NCBI GenBank assembly: GCA_003868215.1
Contig: QWDQ01000052.1
Span: forward strand, 1-64,000
DNA length: 64,000 nt
Direction of reading: 5' to 3'
Source of the DNA: Pseudophaeomoniella oleicola
Taxonomy: Eukaryota; Ascomycota; Eurotiomycetes; Phaeomoniellales; Phaeomoniellaceae
Below the pieces are notes generated by a model. It was given only the letters and a program-made list of their open reading frames with translations. It was not told where the DNA came from and did no database searches. Of the stretch, positions 1 through 11,729 are shown piece by piece. Position 1 is the stretch's first letter. Every line of letters starts with the position of its first letter. The translations under genes and the position numbers were made by a program.

Positions 1-727
1 CAGTATAACACCCTATTAGGCAAAACCCTACTTCAGCCGCTACAAAAGCTCTCCCGAGAAACGCAGAATGGGGGACCCCCCCTCCCAATCCATCCCATCC
101 CATCCCATCACATCCAACTAAAGCTAAACCCCAGATCCTACCTACCCCCCACAAAAAGGATCACATATCATATGTATGTGTCTACCTATGCACCCTTGTG
201 TGGGGTGCATAATACATGCATTGCATTGCATATACCTAACCTACCTATTTACCTATGATTCAATTCAAATCCATCCGTCAAAAAAAAAAAAAAAATTTTA
301 AAAAAAAAGAAAAACTCAACCCCCTCTTCCTCTTCCCGCTTCGCTTCGACGCGCGAATAATTAGTCGGACATAGGTAACTTTCTCACCGCGCGTTTCGCT
401 CGCTCGCTTGCTTGCTCCCTCGCGGTGGATAGGGGTAGTAGGAGTAGGGGTGGTGGTGGTGGTGGTGGCGTTCGGGTATGGTTTCCGGGTCGCGGGTGGA
501 AGGTATTGAAGTATGGGGTTTGAGGTTTTTTGGTTTGGGTGGGAAGGGAGGAGATGGGATGAGAGGAGATATGGTCTGCTGGGTAGTTGGTGGTAGGTGG
601 TAGAGCGTTACTAATACAGAGTCATAGGCGAAGTCGAATATGGCGAGATGATTACCCTACCTACCTAGAATATCTAGGTAAATAGGTAGTGGATACGTAG
701 TATGAGACAAGAGCCTCCATCTCGTTC
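1..727. other. Intergenic, low-complexity start of window
   Basis: No gene is supported. The stretch holds repeated CATCC units (about 90-118), an A-run with a short T block (about 281-308), a CGCT/TTGC-rich patch (about 395-420), a GGT run (about 449-470) and TACCTA/TAGGTA motifs (about 655-690). Up to about 420 the plus strand is C-rich; from 421 to about 600 it is strongly G-rich. Confidence 0.6.
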
Positions 728-2175
728 CTATTCATATCTAACAACCACACACACGCCTCCACCCCCCGCAGGTCCCTGCCCTTCCGCTCCTCCGCTGACA
801 TACACTTCGCAATCCCCCGTCACGCCCGCAATCAAGCCTCCTACTGCTGCCCTCGCGTGTCTGGTGCTGTGTAGATCGCTATCTGTGTTCATCGTGTGTC
901 TGAAGAACTTCACTGCCTCCTGCGTGGGATTGCCGTCGTCTGCATTATGGTCGGCAGCAACGCGGCCACGGATTTTACCACTTGGATCCGCTTCGGCTTT
1001 GGCGAAGAGTTGGACGAGAACGGCAGTTCTGAAGCCGGGGGGTGGCGACAGCGCGGTGGACAGGATCGAGGAGATGGACGGGAAGTCTATAGCTGAGGTC
1101 ATGACGGTGGAGAAGGCCTGAAGAGTCGGTCGGGAGCTGAGGATCGGTTCGGAAAATCCTTCGGCTGCTGATATTATCGGTGTTTCCGGATCAGATGTTG
1201 TCGTCGTCGTCGATGGGAGGACCGTGGATTGTGGGGCGTTTGCGAGGATGAGGATGTGGCAGTCTTCGAGCTCGGCCCCCGAAGAGCAGGATGCTTTTGC
1301 GGTCCAGTGTGCGGGATTTGACAGGGTTTCTTCGAGAGAGGTGGTGGAAGGCAGTTCTCCCAGAGCGACGGATACACCCATTGCAGAGGCGTATCGAGAT
1401 TTTGCCATGGATTCATAGGTGTCTGTTGTCACGGGTTGCCTCCCTGAGGCACGAATTGCAGTGATTTTTTCCGACGTCAATAATGGGCATTTGATGAGTA
1501 CGAGATGGACATCTGCTGGGGAAACGCCCTCCGTCTCAAGCATGGATTTCACCGTAGAGGCAACACAGTCAGATTGGACTGCCGTGCCGATCTCATGGGC
1601 TGAAAGCTCTCTGGTGCGAGAAACTGACGCTACGAGACCGGTCGGTTGAGAGGACGAGACGACGAATGTCACATGGGGTGAAAGAACGCCTTCGGTACCG
1701 CCAGAGAAGATGGATATTGACGATGAAGGTATCAACGGATCCCAGACACAGCTGGAAAGTGTTCTAGAGAAATCATTGACGCATCCATTTCCTATATAAA
1801 GTGTCAGTGTCAGTACACCCGAACTCTAGCATTCGGGTAAAATCAGAGAGACAGCCTCGTTGGTCACGGTGCGGTGCACGCCTTGGTAGCATTCTATATG
1901 CCTAGCCAGAAAACATCGCCCCCCTTTCCACCCCCCGCCCCGTATGAGGCAGGGATGGCAATTGAATAGACCAAGGAATGACAAGACAAAGACCTTCTGC
2001 AGCCACACAACAATAGCACAGCATCATAACATAGAGTGTATCCTGACGTACCTTCGGACTTTCCCACCACTCCCAGTATACTCTCCGCTCCGTAACCGGC
2101 TTGTTTCAACCTCGTCAACGGTGTTGTGTCGGCAGGAGATGAAGTGGCAAACTTCAATATGTCGGCGGCTGGCAT
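728..2175 (-). CDS. Cyanuric acid hydrolase / barbiturase-like ring-opening amidohydrolase
   Basis: Predicted to open a cyclic amide ring (cyanuric acid to carboxybiuret, or barbiturate to ureidomalonate). Exons are 2175-2052 and 1791-728, giving 395 aa against about 360-370 in bacterial AtzD. The intron (2051-1792, 260 nt, GTACGT..AG) is long for this window, but joining the exons restores the family motif VGKSEGNGCVNDF (Lys39). Each of the three repeated subdomains keeps a recognisable motif: SGGTEG (71-76), KASCSSGAE (207-215) and YVSGGAEGQGP (372-382). FAKAE (Lys306) and the TRHARAAVGG stretch near 351-360 are also present. The family is known for Ser/Lys active-site pairs in three subdomains; all three Ser-bearing motifs are intact. 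A Ser/Thr/Pro-rich insert (about 230-290) explains the extra length. The fold call is firm; the substrate is inferred. Confidence 0.87.
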
Positions 2176-3407
2176 TTCGAAGTCAAGGATTCACACAGGC
2201 GAGAGATATCCAGCGTAAGACGTTGTAGATGCATCACGTCACTGACGCTGTGGTTGGTGGTGGATCTATAATAGCGAGCCATGCCGCATCGGAGCTGGGC
2301 GATAATCACCCGTGGCTTCAACGTCAGTGACTGCCTTGGTATACTACAAACAAGTGTTTACCTGCTGCAGCTTCTTGTGTTTGCCGAGGTTGCTCCTCTG
2401 CTGATTTGACTGCCAACCATCGTGCATCTTCACACGTATTTTCTTTTTATCGTTGGTGAAGTGGGCTTCGACACCTCCAGTCGATATTATATTTTCCGCT
2501 TGGCTCGTTGGATGCAACGGAAGGATACAAGTGGCGCCCGTGCTACTCCCGCACCCACATACGATCCAACAATGAATTGATCATCATTTGGGAAACATAG
2601 TATATTCGATTCTACATCTATCCGTATACTAATCCTGGGTTTTCTCCATACAGACTATCTCTTCCCACCGATGTGGAGACGCTCAAAAAGATCCTGGCTG
2701 CGAGCTCCCATAGCTGGACAAAACCAATCCATGAAGCCGCGACGTTGGCAATTGGCATTAGAAATGGCCTCATAACTCTCGACGGCCGGGAGCAGAGACG
2801 ACAGAGGAGATCGGTGCAGCTTTCCTTCGCTCCCCGCCGCACCCAAGACCTGGATCTGGTGTTCTGGGACGAAGGGAATGACCTGATCGGCATAGCCTCC
2901 GCACATAGCAAAGGGTGACAAAGTCGTAGACATCCAAGGTTGGATGTCCCTCAACTCTTGATACCATATAGACTGCCGGATTGGTCTAGATTTCGAGTCC
3001 GTCAGGAACCCGGATTCTTGACTTGTCTGTCAATGTAGAGGTGTTCCAGGCTAAGCCGGACCGTTCAGTCGAAATCTTTACAAGTAACTTCCTGCATCGA
3101 TCTTGCTAAACATACTTGCAGAGTATCCAAGTCAGATCAAAAGCAAGCGCATTTCTAGATGCCCACACGCAGAGCTTTGTTCAGGTGAAGAGACATGACG
3201 TGCTTGAGTGGTAAATCCCTTGAACGAAAAAGACATACGCCCCGTTGCGACGCAAGCGGACTTTGTATAGACAGGGTGAATTGTCTTCCATGACATTTCT
3301 TGCGATGGGTCAGGACACTGCTTCATTCGAGATAACACTGCAAATGGATTGCGCGATCGACGCACAGCTCTACGTGGAGCGTTCTGGGCCTTCTATGGAG
3401 TTTGGTA
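2176..3407. other. Intergenic region between two minus-strand genes
   Basis: Contains the likely promoter of the amidohydrolase (next to 2175) and the 3' flank of the transcription factor. Short open frames on both strands between about 2618 and 2954 overlap each other and have no recognisable domain or convincing splice pattern. Confidence 0.5.
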
Positions 3408-5667
3408 TCAGATGACCATAGTAGGTAACGACAGGTTCATGTCGGTTTGCAGGCTAAGCCCAGCCGGCCACTCCCAGTCTGGGAATGTGTCGAAGCCCAT
3501 TGCCGCATAATTAGGTTGTATTGCTGTCATGTCCTGCTGTGAAACCGATTGCTCTACAGCTGTAGGTCGCAGCCCGGTCGGTACGTGGTGTTCTTGATTC
3601 ACATAGTCGCTCTCGTGAGTGTTACCAGGAAGTTGCTCGGTGTCTTCCGTCCGATATTTCTCACCTCCGAACTCAAGTCTCCACCAGTAATAACAATCGA
3701 AGGTTACACTCATGAACTAGGAACCATCAGCAGGTTTTGATGCAGAGGAGCCGGGAACGAACAAGTCGGGTTCGACAAATCAGATGAAGAGCCTCATCAG
3801 CGCCATCTTTTCCTTTGAAGACAGTAGAACTGAACCACAGTTGATTTAGGATGGTAGAGTTTCTATACTCAATATCATACCGTTGAATGGATTTCCTGCG
3901 TATGAATGTAATGGCTTTGAATATTGCTTCCTCTGCGGTATGCAAATCGATCAATGATCTAAGGCGACTTTTGCTGACCCTCAGCACAATGTGTGCCGCG
4001 AGAGTCATCATGCGCATGAGGAAGGCAGATGAGAACAGGGCAAGATCCTCCATTTGGTCCAGTACCGTCGCCTGCTCTATAACTCGACAAGCTGTGCTGA
4101 ATGCAATAAGGAGCCCAGATGCTCTGTCTTTGTCAGATTCGCCGAAGAAATGGTATGATCTGACGGCCAGCCGGGCACATATCTGCACCAATTTATCTGG
4201 AATGAAAAACGCTTAGCACAATCCTACAGGAGACTAGGCCAGTGGTAGAAACTCACTCAGTCGCGATGCATCCGGTGGAATGGATTCCTGGATCTGATCG
4301 TCAAAGAGATCGATGAGCGAACACATCCCGGCTACAGCAACTTCCTTCTCCGACTCGATGTATCGAGAAAGGGCAGCAATGGACGAGGTTAAAACCTGGT
4401 GAATCCTGAACCGATAGGATAGTTCCGGAGACATGGTAGTTTCCAAGCTCGGGTTGCCTGCCGATTTGTATATGACGGGTGACATCCAAAACGGAAGACC
4501 GCCTACGAGATTGGTACTATTGCCGTGAAATTAGCAACGTTGTCTATCCGTGAATTTTCGGCAATACCTCTGTATTATAGTAATGCAGTGTAACCATAGC
4601 CTTGACCGGAGAACCCTCTCGGACTCTGAGAATCGGTCGCGGGTGCGCATATAATCTTGCTCATGGCCATTGATGTGTAAGCCGATCTGGATCGCAATTT
4701 GCATTGCCGCACCCGAAAATGCATGGGAAGGATCCTTATAGGTCGTGTTGATCGGCAGGGGCCAGAGCAGAAGTAGCAACACAGCCTTGATGCTAGAGAT
4801 TGGATTGTCCAAGGAAAAGAGGGACGGAAGGGCCACACCCATAAGTGCCTTCGACGCCTTCTCTAAGAGGGACGGGTCCTCGTACTTACGAGCACCTGTA
4901 CTAACAATGGTCCAAAAGAGGAAAGGTGATTCTTCGTGGTATTGATCGGGTAACATGTAAGGATCGAATATATCCGGAATGAATTTTATATAGTGGCGAA
5001 AGAACCTACATCGTGTCAGTGAGGTCACCAATAACCATTGACGGTTAACTCGACGGTCTTGCACATACAGATTAAAGCAATCAGAGATCTCGGTGTCATT
5101 GACATTACCGTACATCAACCGAGGCACGGCAGAGCTTGCTGGTTCATCGACTACGGGACGTTGTGAGTCTATGGAAGCACGGCTGGAGGAGGCAACAGTA
5201 AGGCCGGGATTTTGGATGCCAATTTCAGCTTGTTGGCTTTCAGTGGGAGATAGTGAGCTGGTGTCGTGCCTGCACGCTTCCAGAGCAACGGCGGGCGGAA
5301 ATGTGGCCGTACTGCTGCCGACAAGTTGCTGTCTCAAGCGGTCATTCTCAAGTATGAGCTCCTTCTTGCTGTGCGAACATGGTCAGTCACGCGAGTACCG
5401 GTGGAGATGATCCACTTGCCTTTGTCTCTTGTTTCTCTTCCATCGGCGAGTCACTACACAGGGCACATTCATTCTTCGGCACCTTGAACAAGGCTGTGCA
5501 TAGTCCAGATGGGCATCGCATCGTAGCTATCATGTGATTTCCATGGTTCAGTTTCTCCTTCAGAGTGCGAGTGTGGTGGCGTGAATCACCTTATGTTGCC
5601 TACACTCAGTACAAGCCTTGACTCGGCCATATCCTTCTGCTTTCATGGGATCTGAATTCTGGGACAT
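3408..5667 (-). CDS. Zn(II)2Cys6 transcription factor with fungal MHR domain
   Basis: Nuclear DNA-binding regulator, target unknown. Six exons are proposed: 5667-5590, 5526-5420, 5368-4568, 4516-4257, 4196-3763 and 3716-3408, giving 662 aa with frame kept throughout. The zinc cluster uses Cys19, 22, 29, 39, 42 and 49 (spacing C2-6-9-2-6), followed by a basic stretch and the start of a coiled coil. The middle part (about 130-560) reads like the fungal-specific middle homology region; the C-terminus is acidic and aromatic, as in activators. The first intron splits the zinc cluster. The second (5419-5369) begins GCAAGT, a GC-AG intron, and only that splice keeps the coiled-coil frame. The last intron (3762-3717, GTTCGT, 46 nt) is the least certain. 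It lies upstream of the amidohydrolase gene on the same strand, so local control is possible but unproven. Confidence 0.85.
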
Positions 5668-7877
5668 CCTGGAGCTGCTGCTCAGGCATCACTGGTCCTA
5701 GACACTGCAGTCGAGAGTTACGCCTTTGGAAGTCGGCACATTCCGAATTGTAATCGTGGACATGGACATTCACCGCGATGAATCCTTAGGACACGTTGTA
5801 TGAGGTCACATCTTGTAGCGACTCACTGAAGAAATTGCCTCCAACACGTTGACATATTCACTGGCGTGTAGAAGTTCAGCAGGCGATATGTATCATGTTG
5901 ATGCAAGGTTCTCCAAGTGTGTCCATGAGACTCGGTCAAAGTCAACTAAACCACAATCCTTGGCACTGGCTACTGACACGGTTAAGTTACAGTAATAAAA
6001 CCATCAAAATCAAATGGACAAGCCTCGGTCTGCATATTGCCAAGACAGGAAATATATCGTATAAACCATCGTGCTGAATTACCTCCGATTGAGTTCAGGC
6101 TTCATCTTTCTCTGAGGTATGAGAAAACTAACGAGCCGCGTCAAAAAACATAGTCAGAGCAGAGTTCTTCTCCTTTGGAGGTTTCTTACTCGGGCATGGT
6201 ATGTATCGCACCTAAATAGTATACAGGATACCTTGCCTATTTGGGTGGTAAATATCAAGCGTGCACAAGTGACAGTTATATACAGTTTGAGACCTGACTT
6301 CTCGAGGAGTATACAATTTCTGTCTCCCCCGTAGACATAAAAGTATTGCTCTTCCCCCTCTGCATGTCAAATCGCAAATTCATATGTGCCCGATCTTCCC
6401 CTCCATTGCAGATGAAAATCCGTCTTGATCGATTCAGATCTCCAACAATCAGCATGGCACCCAAACCATACTTCGTCAAATACTCCATCGTCAGGATGTC
6501 GCCTTGGCATATCAGCCACAGCGGTTGCCGCTCCTGTGCACGACACCGGGTAGGATCTCGACTCCAGCGTCGACGTATGTCGTTACTTTGCGACCTCGCG
6601 AAACCCAGAGAAGCCAAGTGTTGTGGCTCAGCACCAATCGCACTGTGACCCCCAATCTTCCACCAACAGCTCTCAGAAGCAGCAAAACAACACCGATCAA
6701 GATAGTGGAGTCTCAAATACAAGACACAGGGCTCTTGAATGGTTGAAATTCTTCATTCAAATAAACAGTACCATTGCCGTCTGGGAGCTTTCTGGTTGGT
6801 ATCTAGACAAGTATGGTCTCCCAATCCTGGGGATCATGGTAAAAGATCCACCAATAGAAGAAGGCAGCGTCGAGAAGGACGAATAGACCTTCTTTCCAGC
6901 GTCGAAGGTCAACAAGTGGGCAAGTTGTGTGGAAAGCTACCACGGATAGCACAAGTTGAGACTTGTTGTTTCTGGAAGTGATCTCACTGGCGTGGCAGCA
7001 AGACATGCAATCCAGACTTGGAAGTACCACAGAAACACGAGTGTCATTGGTACCAGAAGGGTGGGGGTTTCGATGGGGGCTCGGCGGATAGAGCAAAGGA
7101 TGTTTGACGCTTTTTATATTGGCGAGGATGACGGGTTTGTGAGACTGAGAAGATACGTATCGGTTCTCAGGTTACACAGATGTTCTCATAATATAGAGAA
7201 GCCCATTTTACCCCGAAGCTGACACTTAACTTCTTGTGGTTCGTTGCCGATATGCTGTTTTGCTGTACAAATCTAAGGAGTGATCAGTCCTTCAGTAATG
7301 TCTAGCTCTACTGTCGAGAAACGAGAGTATCGCTGAGCTACACAGTAGCTGCATCATAACCGTCGATGCCACCACAGAGAAAGTGGACGTCTTGAGTCCA
7401 TCGAAATGGAGAATTTGGCACCATGCAAAACCATCAATTTCTAGGAAATAATGGCTATCGTAGGAAGGACAAACATCATCTACACGTTGAACGTTGCAGA
7501 AGCGCAACGCCTAGGTCATATGTAGGTCATCAAATGATATTCGGGAGCTTCTTGAATCAAGTATGACTTAAAGATGGATTGAACGAACACCTGTTGGGGA
7601 AGGGCTTGCGCAAAGGCGCGGGTTGCGTAGACGTGGACGCGGGAAGGCTAAATAAAAAAGAGGAGTTTCAAACTGCGGCGTCAATAATGTCTAAATGTCA
7701 AACATTTGGCAGACCTACACCATCCACCAAATAGCGAACCAGTTGTCCGACAGTGGTATTATATTGGCGCATTTGATCGCTCCATACCCGGCCATGATTC
7801 CGAATTGTTAGATATACGTAAGGCTGCCTACAAACTTCGGCGCAGGAGGCTTTCGCAGCTGCTCCGCAAATCAAGCC
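5668..7877. other. Long gene-poor stretch with doubtful coding fragments
   Basis: About 2.2 kb without a confident gene. On the minus strand a frame starting at 7047 begins with a signal-peptide-like hydrophobic run. Frames between about 6900 and 6280 have coding-like pieces in different phases that I could not join with good splice sites. The last few hundred bases before 7878 should hold the CET1 promoter. Confidence 0.4.
6276..7047 (-). pseudogene. Possible small secreted-protein gene or relic, structure unresolved
   Basis: From ATG 7047 the minus strand encodes a 36-residue peptide whose first 20 or so residues are hydrophobic (MTLVFLWYFQVWIACLAATP), ending in a stop. Downstream, other frames carry a tryptophan/tyrosine-rich hydrophobic piece (about 6905-6825), a piece containing KLPDGNGTVYLNEEFQPF (about 6825-6720) and a longer open frame to 6276. 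Splice candidates exist, but every combination I tried created a stop or lost frame. It may be a multi-exon secreted protein, a decayed gene, or chance. I recognise no domain. Confidence 0.2.
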
Positions 7878-10314
7878 ATGGATATACATGCGTTGATGAA
7901 CAACGAGCCTACAGCAGCAAGGTTACAATCGCAACCTCCGTCTCAGCCCTCGCCTGCGAGATCGAGCTATACACCTCATTCAGAGCCTTCTCGATATGAT
8001 GCTTCCCCACCCGCTTACCAACCGAACTTGAGAGAACGACCACCACAACCTCCCCCTTTATATACAAACGATCCGCGGTCTCCTGGTGGCTCGTCCACAT
8101 ATGCATCGGCACAGTCTCCATACCAACATGCTTCTGCCTCTACATCGACCTTAAGCGGCGGACCAAACTCATATCCTTTTCCGAGTCCAAAGCAGGGGCT
8201 ACCTAATCAGCAACACGTTGCGCAAACAGTCCAGGTAGCGCATCCGAACAGCTACAACCATGCTTCTTTCGTCCCATCTCCTTCACCTCATGCGCCACAA
8301 CCAATGACACCAGGCCCCCCCCTCTCTTATTCGAATCAACAAAGACCACAGTCATCCCATTCGGCCACTTCATCGTCTCCAACGTACATGCACGCCTACC
8401 CTCCTCGTGAGAGCCCGGGTCCGTCCGCTGGAGGACAGATACAGAATCAAGGTGGAAAGCAATACTCGCTATACTCTCAGCAGGTACCACAACCAGCAAC
8501 TCCTTTGGGTCCACCCGCATCTTACCAGAGACCATCACCAAAGCTTCAGCGCCATCCATCCGAGTACGAGCATGTGAGGACGCTCTCAACGGGTTCGCAT
8601 GGTTCCGTAGGCCCAGGAGAGCTGGCGCAGCGCCAACCATCGCTTGGCCAACCCATGACTCCAAGAGAACCAGTCTCAAGGCAATACCCATATGAAAGAG
8701 AAAGAGAAAGGAGTCAGAGTGTGAGCCCCAAGACAGTAATCCAGCCAGGGCATCATCGACAGTTCTTGACCGAAAGCCCTAAGGTGGACCGATCCTCACT
8801 TAGCGGCCGATCCTACGATAGAGCACCGAGTGAGCAACGAAGTGAGGTGAACCAGACCCCACGTCTGACAGATCCCCTGCAGACACCTGTCCCAATGGCA
8901 GCGCCTGCTGCCTCTCACCAGAGAGGCCTCAGTTCATCACAAGCATCATCAGCTTATCAGAGCCCAGTCGCAGTGCCAAACAAAATACAGACACCTGGAA
9001 CCCAAAATGCGCCATTGCCATCGCATCCGATAGCACAAACAACAGGACTGAAGCGAGATGCTAGCGCGATTTCCGGCTCATCTGCGTCGCCACAACCACG
9101 TACTCGCAAACGTCTGCGCTATGAGGAAATCCCAATATTTGCTCGTAGTGCAAGAGCAGAGAAACAGAGAGGACCTAAGTCTGGAGTTCCTGGAAGACCT
9201 GCAGAACGAGGCTCGGTGGGACCAACTGCACTCAAACAGGAGAGTGAACCTCGCATTAAGCAAGAAGCTAACGGCCATATGAACGATCCTGGGCTTACAC
9301 GGCAAGAGTCACTGTCGGTACCTCCGAGTAGTATTCCTTGGGAACCTTCGATTGCGAACATTGAGCCCTATGAAGACCTCACGCGTTTCATGTGTGACAG
9401 GATATTCCAGCTTATCGGAATGGCCGAACCACCGATCGGAGGAGCAAAGTTTGAGATTGAAGCAAAGTTAGGAGAGATCCAGAGGCAAGAAGATCAGACT
9501 CGCTTGGACCTGGCTGTACTGACGGAGACGATCATTGCTCGCGACAATGTCAGGCTTGGACCGACACGTTTCGAGAGTTCGATGACCGTGGTAAGTTCTC
9601 CCATAGATTTGACTCTGAACCGGTACTGACTGTTGGAAGGCCCATCACAAGCACCTGAATGAATACCTTAACGAGTGTCTTGTCAAGACACAGGAGCAGG
9701 ACCGCCAAATGATGCACTATAAGCATACACAGGAAACAGATAATTTCTACGATTTGTCACCCGAAGGAAGACAGTTTCTTCCAGATCATATCAGAAAATA
9801 CCTGAATCCAAGGTTCAAACCGCGTGTACGCATTACGACGGATATAGCGACTGGCATGACAGTGGCAAAAATTATCAAAAGCAGGATTGCAGATTTTGAT
9901 ATCAGCAATCCCAGATCTGCTTTCGACTATCGAATTAGTGTCAGCATTGAATGCCCTTGGGATGGCCCAGAGTCACACTTGATCATGGTCAGCGAGGCAG
10001 AAGGCAGGAGGGGAGAGAGACGGAAAGATCGGATGAGCTATCGGCATCTCGCGTATCAGATTGACCTGACGCAGGTCTCGTATCCTCAGGTATCACCCCT
10101 TGATCTAAGCGACGCTCTCTTCAGAAGAATGCTAATCCTTGTATAGACTCAACGACAAGAGCATGAACTTGAAATCGAAGTTTCGCCTGATGCCCTCCGT
10201 GCAGAGATTCAATCTCTACGAGACCGTCACAACAGTCGTTATGAGACACTAGTACGCGGCTTCATCGATAATGTCCGTTTGTTGGCCCGTCAATTTCCGG
10301 CGTATTCGGCTTAA
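7878..10314 (+). CDS. CET1: mRNA-capping enzyme subunit beta (RNA 5'-triphosphatase)
   Basis: Removes the gamma-phosphate of nascent pre-mRNA in the first step of cap formation, in the nucleus. Exons are 7878-9590, 9640-10089 and 10147-10314 (776 aa), all phase 0; introns are 49 and 57 nt with GTAAGT and GTATCA donors. The first 480 or so residues are disordered, rich in Pro, Ser and Gln, and include a basic KRDASAISG..RTRKRLRYEE segment. The C-terminal third is the triphosphate tunnel metalloenzyme domain: FEIEAKLGEI carries the metal-binding E-x-E-x-K motif, and ELEIEVS near the C-terminus supplies the second glutamate motif. The intervening beta strands (RVRITTDI, FDYRISVSIE) fit the tunnel wall. 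The start MDIHALMNNEP resembles other fungal CET1 N-termini. The long disordered N-terminus is usual in filamentous fungi. Confidence 0.93.
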
Positions 10315-11165
10315 GCAGGGCGAAATCAAGGGCATGATGATCAGGCACAGAGGCATCACACTTGGTTTATGTACACAATCATAATGGCAAGCTGCTTACC
10401 GTCACTTCGTCATTTTCGGGTTGTTGCATGTATCCGAAGAATCCATATACACCAGCCTGATCAAAAGTCCTGATAAGCAGGAACTTGGTGCGGCGCTTAC
10501 ATGATGGTTTTTGCTGATATGAAAAGGGCGCAGGACGGGCGGACGTGGTCGGCACGGGGGAAAGCCATAAGCCTTTCCGCAGTCTTGCATTCTTGTGTGA
10601 TTTGTGTGATGATGAGGTAGAGAAGATAACATACCCAGCATCCGAAATTTCTACAACTTCGTTAAGAATATAACTTGCTGCCTACACGTCTTATAGATGA
10701 TTCGAAGTCGGTAAACAATGTTGAAACTCATGATTTTATCACTTGATTTATTTTAACTCACTATGGTAATAATAACCTACATCTTTTCGATTCCGAACTT
10801 TCCTGTTTTAGGAACCTTGGCTGGGGAATTGTTCCGCGGGAAGATCTATGATTTTTCGTCCAAGCAGATGCGACGACAGTACAGTACTAGACCACGGCTC
10901 GTTCAACACCTAAGCGCTGTTACAGGAAGCACGATTACAATTCTGTAATACCTTTACTCAGAAAGCGAATACACATCTGACACCTCACGAGGCAACTTAG
11001 GGAAGCAAACATCTTATTACCCTCATTCACCTTCAATCTGCGGTGCAGCATCGGAAACAGATTGAAGCCGCCTGCCTACGGTTCTTCCACCCGCTCACAC
11101 TGTGTGCCTTGTGCCTGCTCGCCTGACTTAGTTGTGTTCCTCCACCGATTCTCCGCCAGTCGACC
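10315..11165. other. Intergenic region between CET1 and MRPS8
   Basis: Nothing coding is supported. It holds the CET1 3' flank and the MRPS8 promoter. Short open frames here lack any family signature. Confidence 0.55.
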
Positions 11166-11729
11166 ATGTCGTTGGCTAACCTGGCGCACGTCTGCTCGCA
11201 TCTTACCAATGCCTCGAAGGCTCGGTTAGGTTTAACGTCGATTCCATCAACCAATTTACATCTTCAGCTCATGATCGCTTTACAAAAGGCAGGATTCATC
11301 TCATCTGTCGTTCGAGGCGGTCAGACACTCCCAGCAGTACATCCACTTCTCAGCCATCCCGTGCCTGGCAAGACAATCGATGATCTGAAACCTGGAAGTT
11401 ATGAAGTAAAGGATCAGATTGAAGAGGTTTATCAGATGGAGCCAGTCACAAGATCAAATATCGCTTCACGGCGCCTATGGCTAGGATTGAAATATTGGAA
11501 TAGTGAACCCGTTCTGGAGAAAATGTCTTTGATCAGCAAGCCTACAAGGCGAATACATATGGATACCGAGGGTATCAGCCACCTCGTTCGAGGGACGCAC
11601 AGCGGTATGGTCAAGGGAATAAGGCAACCGGGAGAATGTATATTTGTGAGCACGGATAAAGGTATAATGGAGGCTCGAGAATGCGTGGAGAGGAAAATAG
11701 GAGGCCAATTGCTCTGCAGAGTGCGTTAG
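11166..11729 (+). CDS. MRPS8: Mitochondrial small ribosomal subunit protein bS8m
   Basis: Structural protein of the mitochondrial ribosome small subunit, binding the central 12S/16S-like rRNA domain. Single exon, 187 aa. The N-terminal half (LAHVCSHLTNASKARL, LMIALQKAGFISSVVRGG) matches the bS8 N-domain. The C-terminal half ends GIMEARECVERKIGGQLLCRVR, equivalent to the bacterial S8 signature ending in GGELLC. The protein is longer than bacterial S8 (about 130 aa), as is common for fungal mitochondrial versions, mainly through an insert around residues 80-130. No separate cleavable presequence is obvious; the basic N-terminus may serve. Confidence 0.92.
   Translation: MSLANLAHVCSHLTNASKARLGLTSIPSTNLHLQLMIALQKAGFISSVVRGGQTLPAVHPLLSHPVPGKTIDDLKPGSYEVKDQIEEVYQMEPVTRSNIASRRLWLGLKYWNSEPVLEKMSLISKPTRRIHMDTEGISHLVRGTHSGMVKGIRQPGECIFVSTDKGIMEARECVERKIGGQLLCRVR

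Noticed and set aside
1-120. CCCTA/CCATCC words at the window start as telomere
   Set aside because: CCCTAA is not tandemly repeated; the CATCC run is a short local low-complexity tract.
2618-2954. Overlapping open frames on both strands between the amidohydrolase and the transcription factor
   Set aside because: No domain, no good splice context, and opposing frames overlap; more likely chance than a gene.
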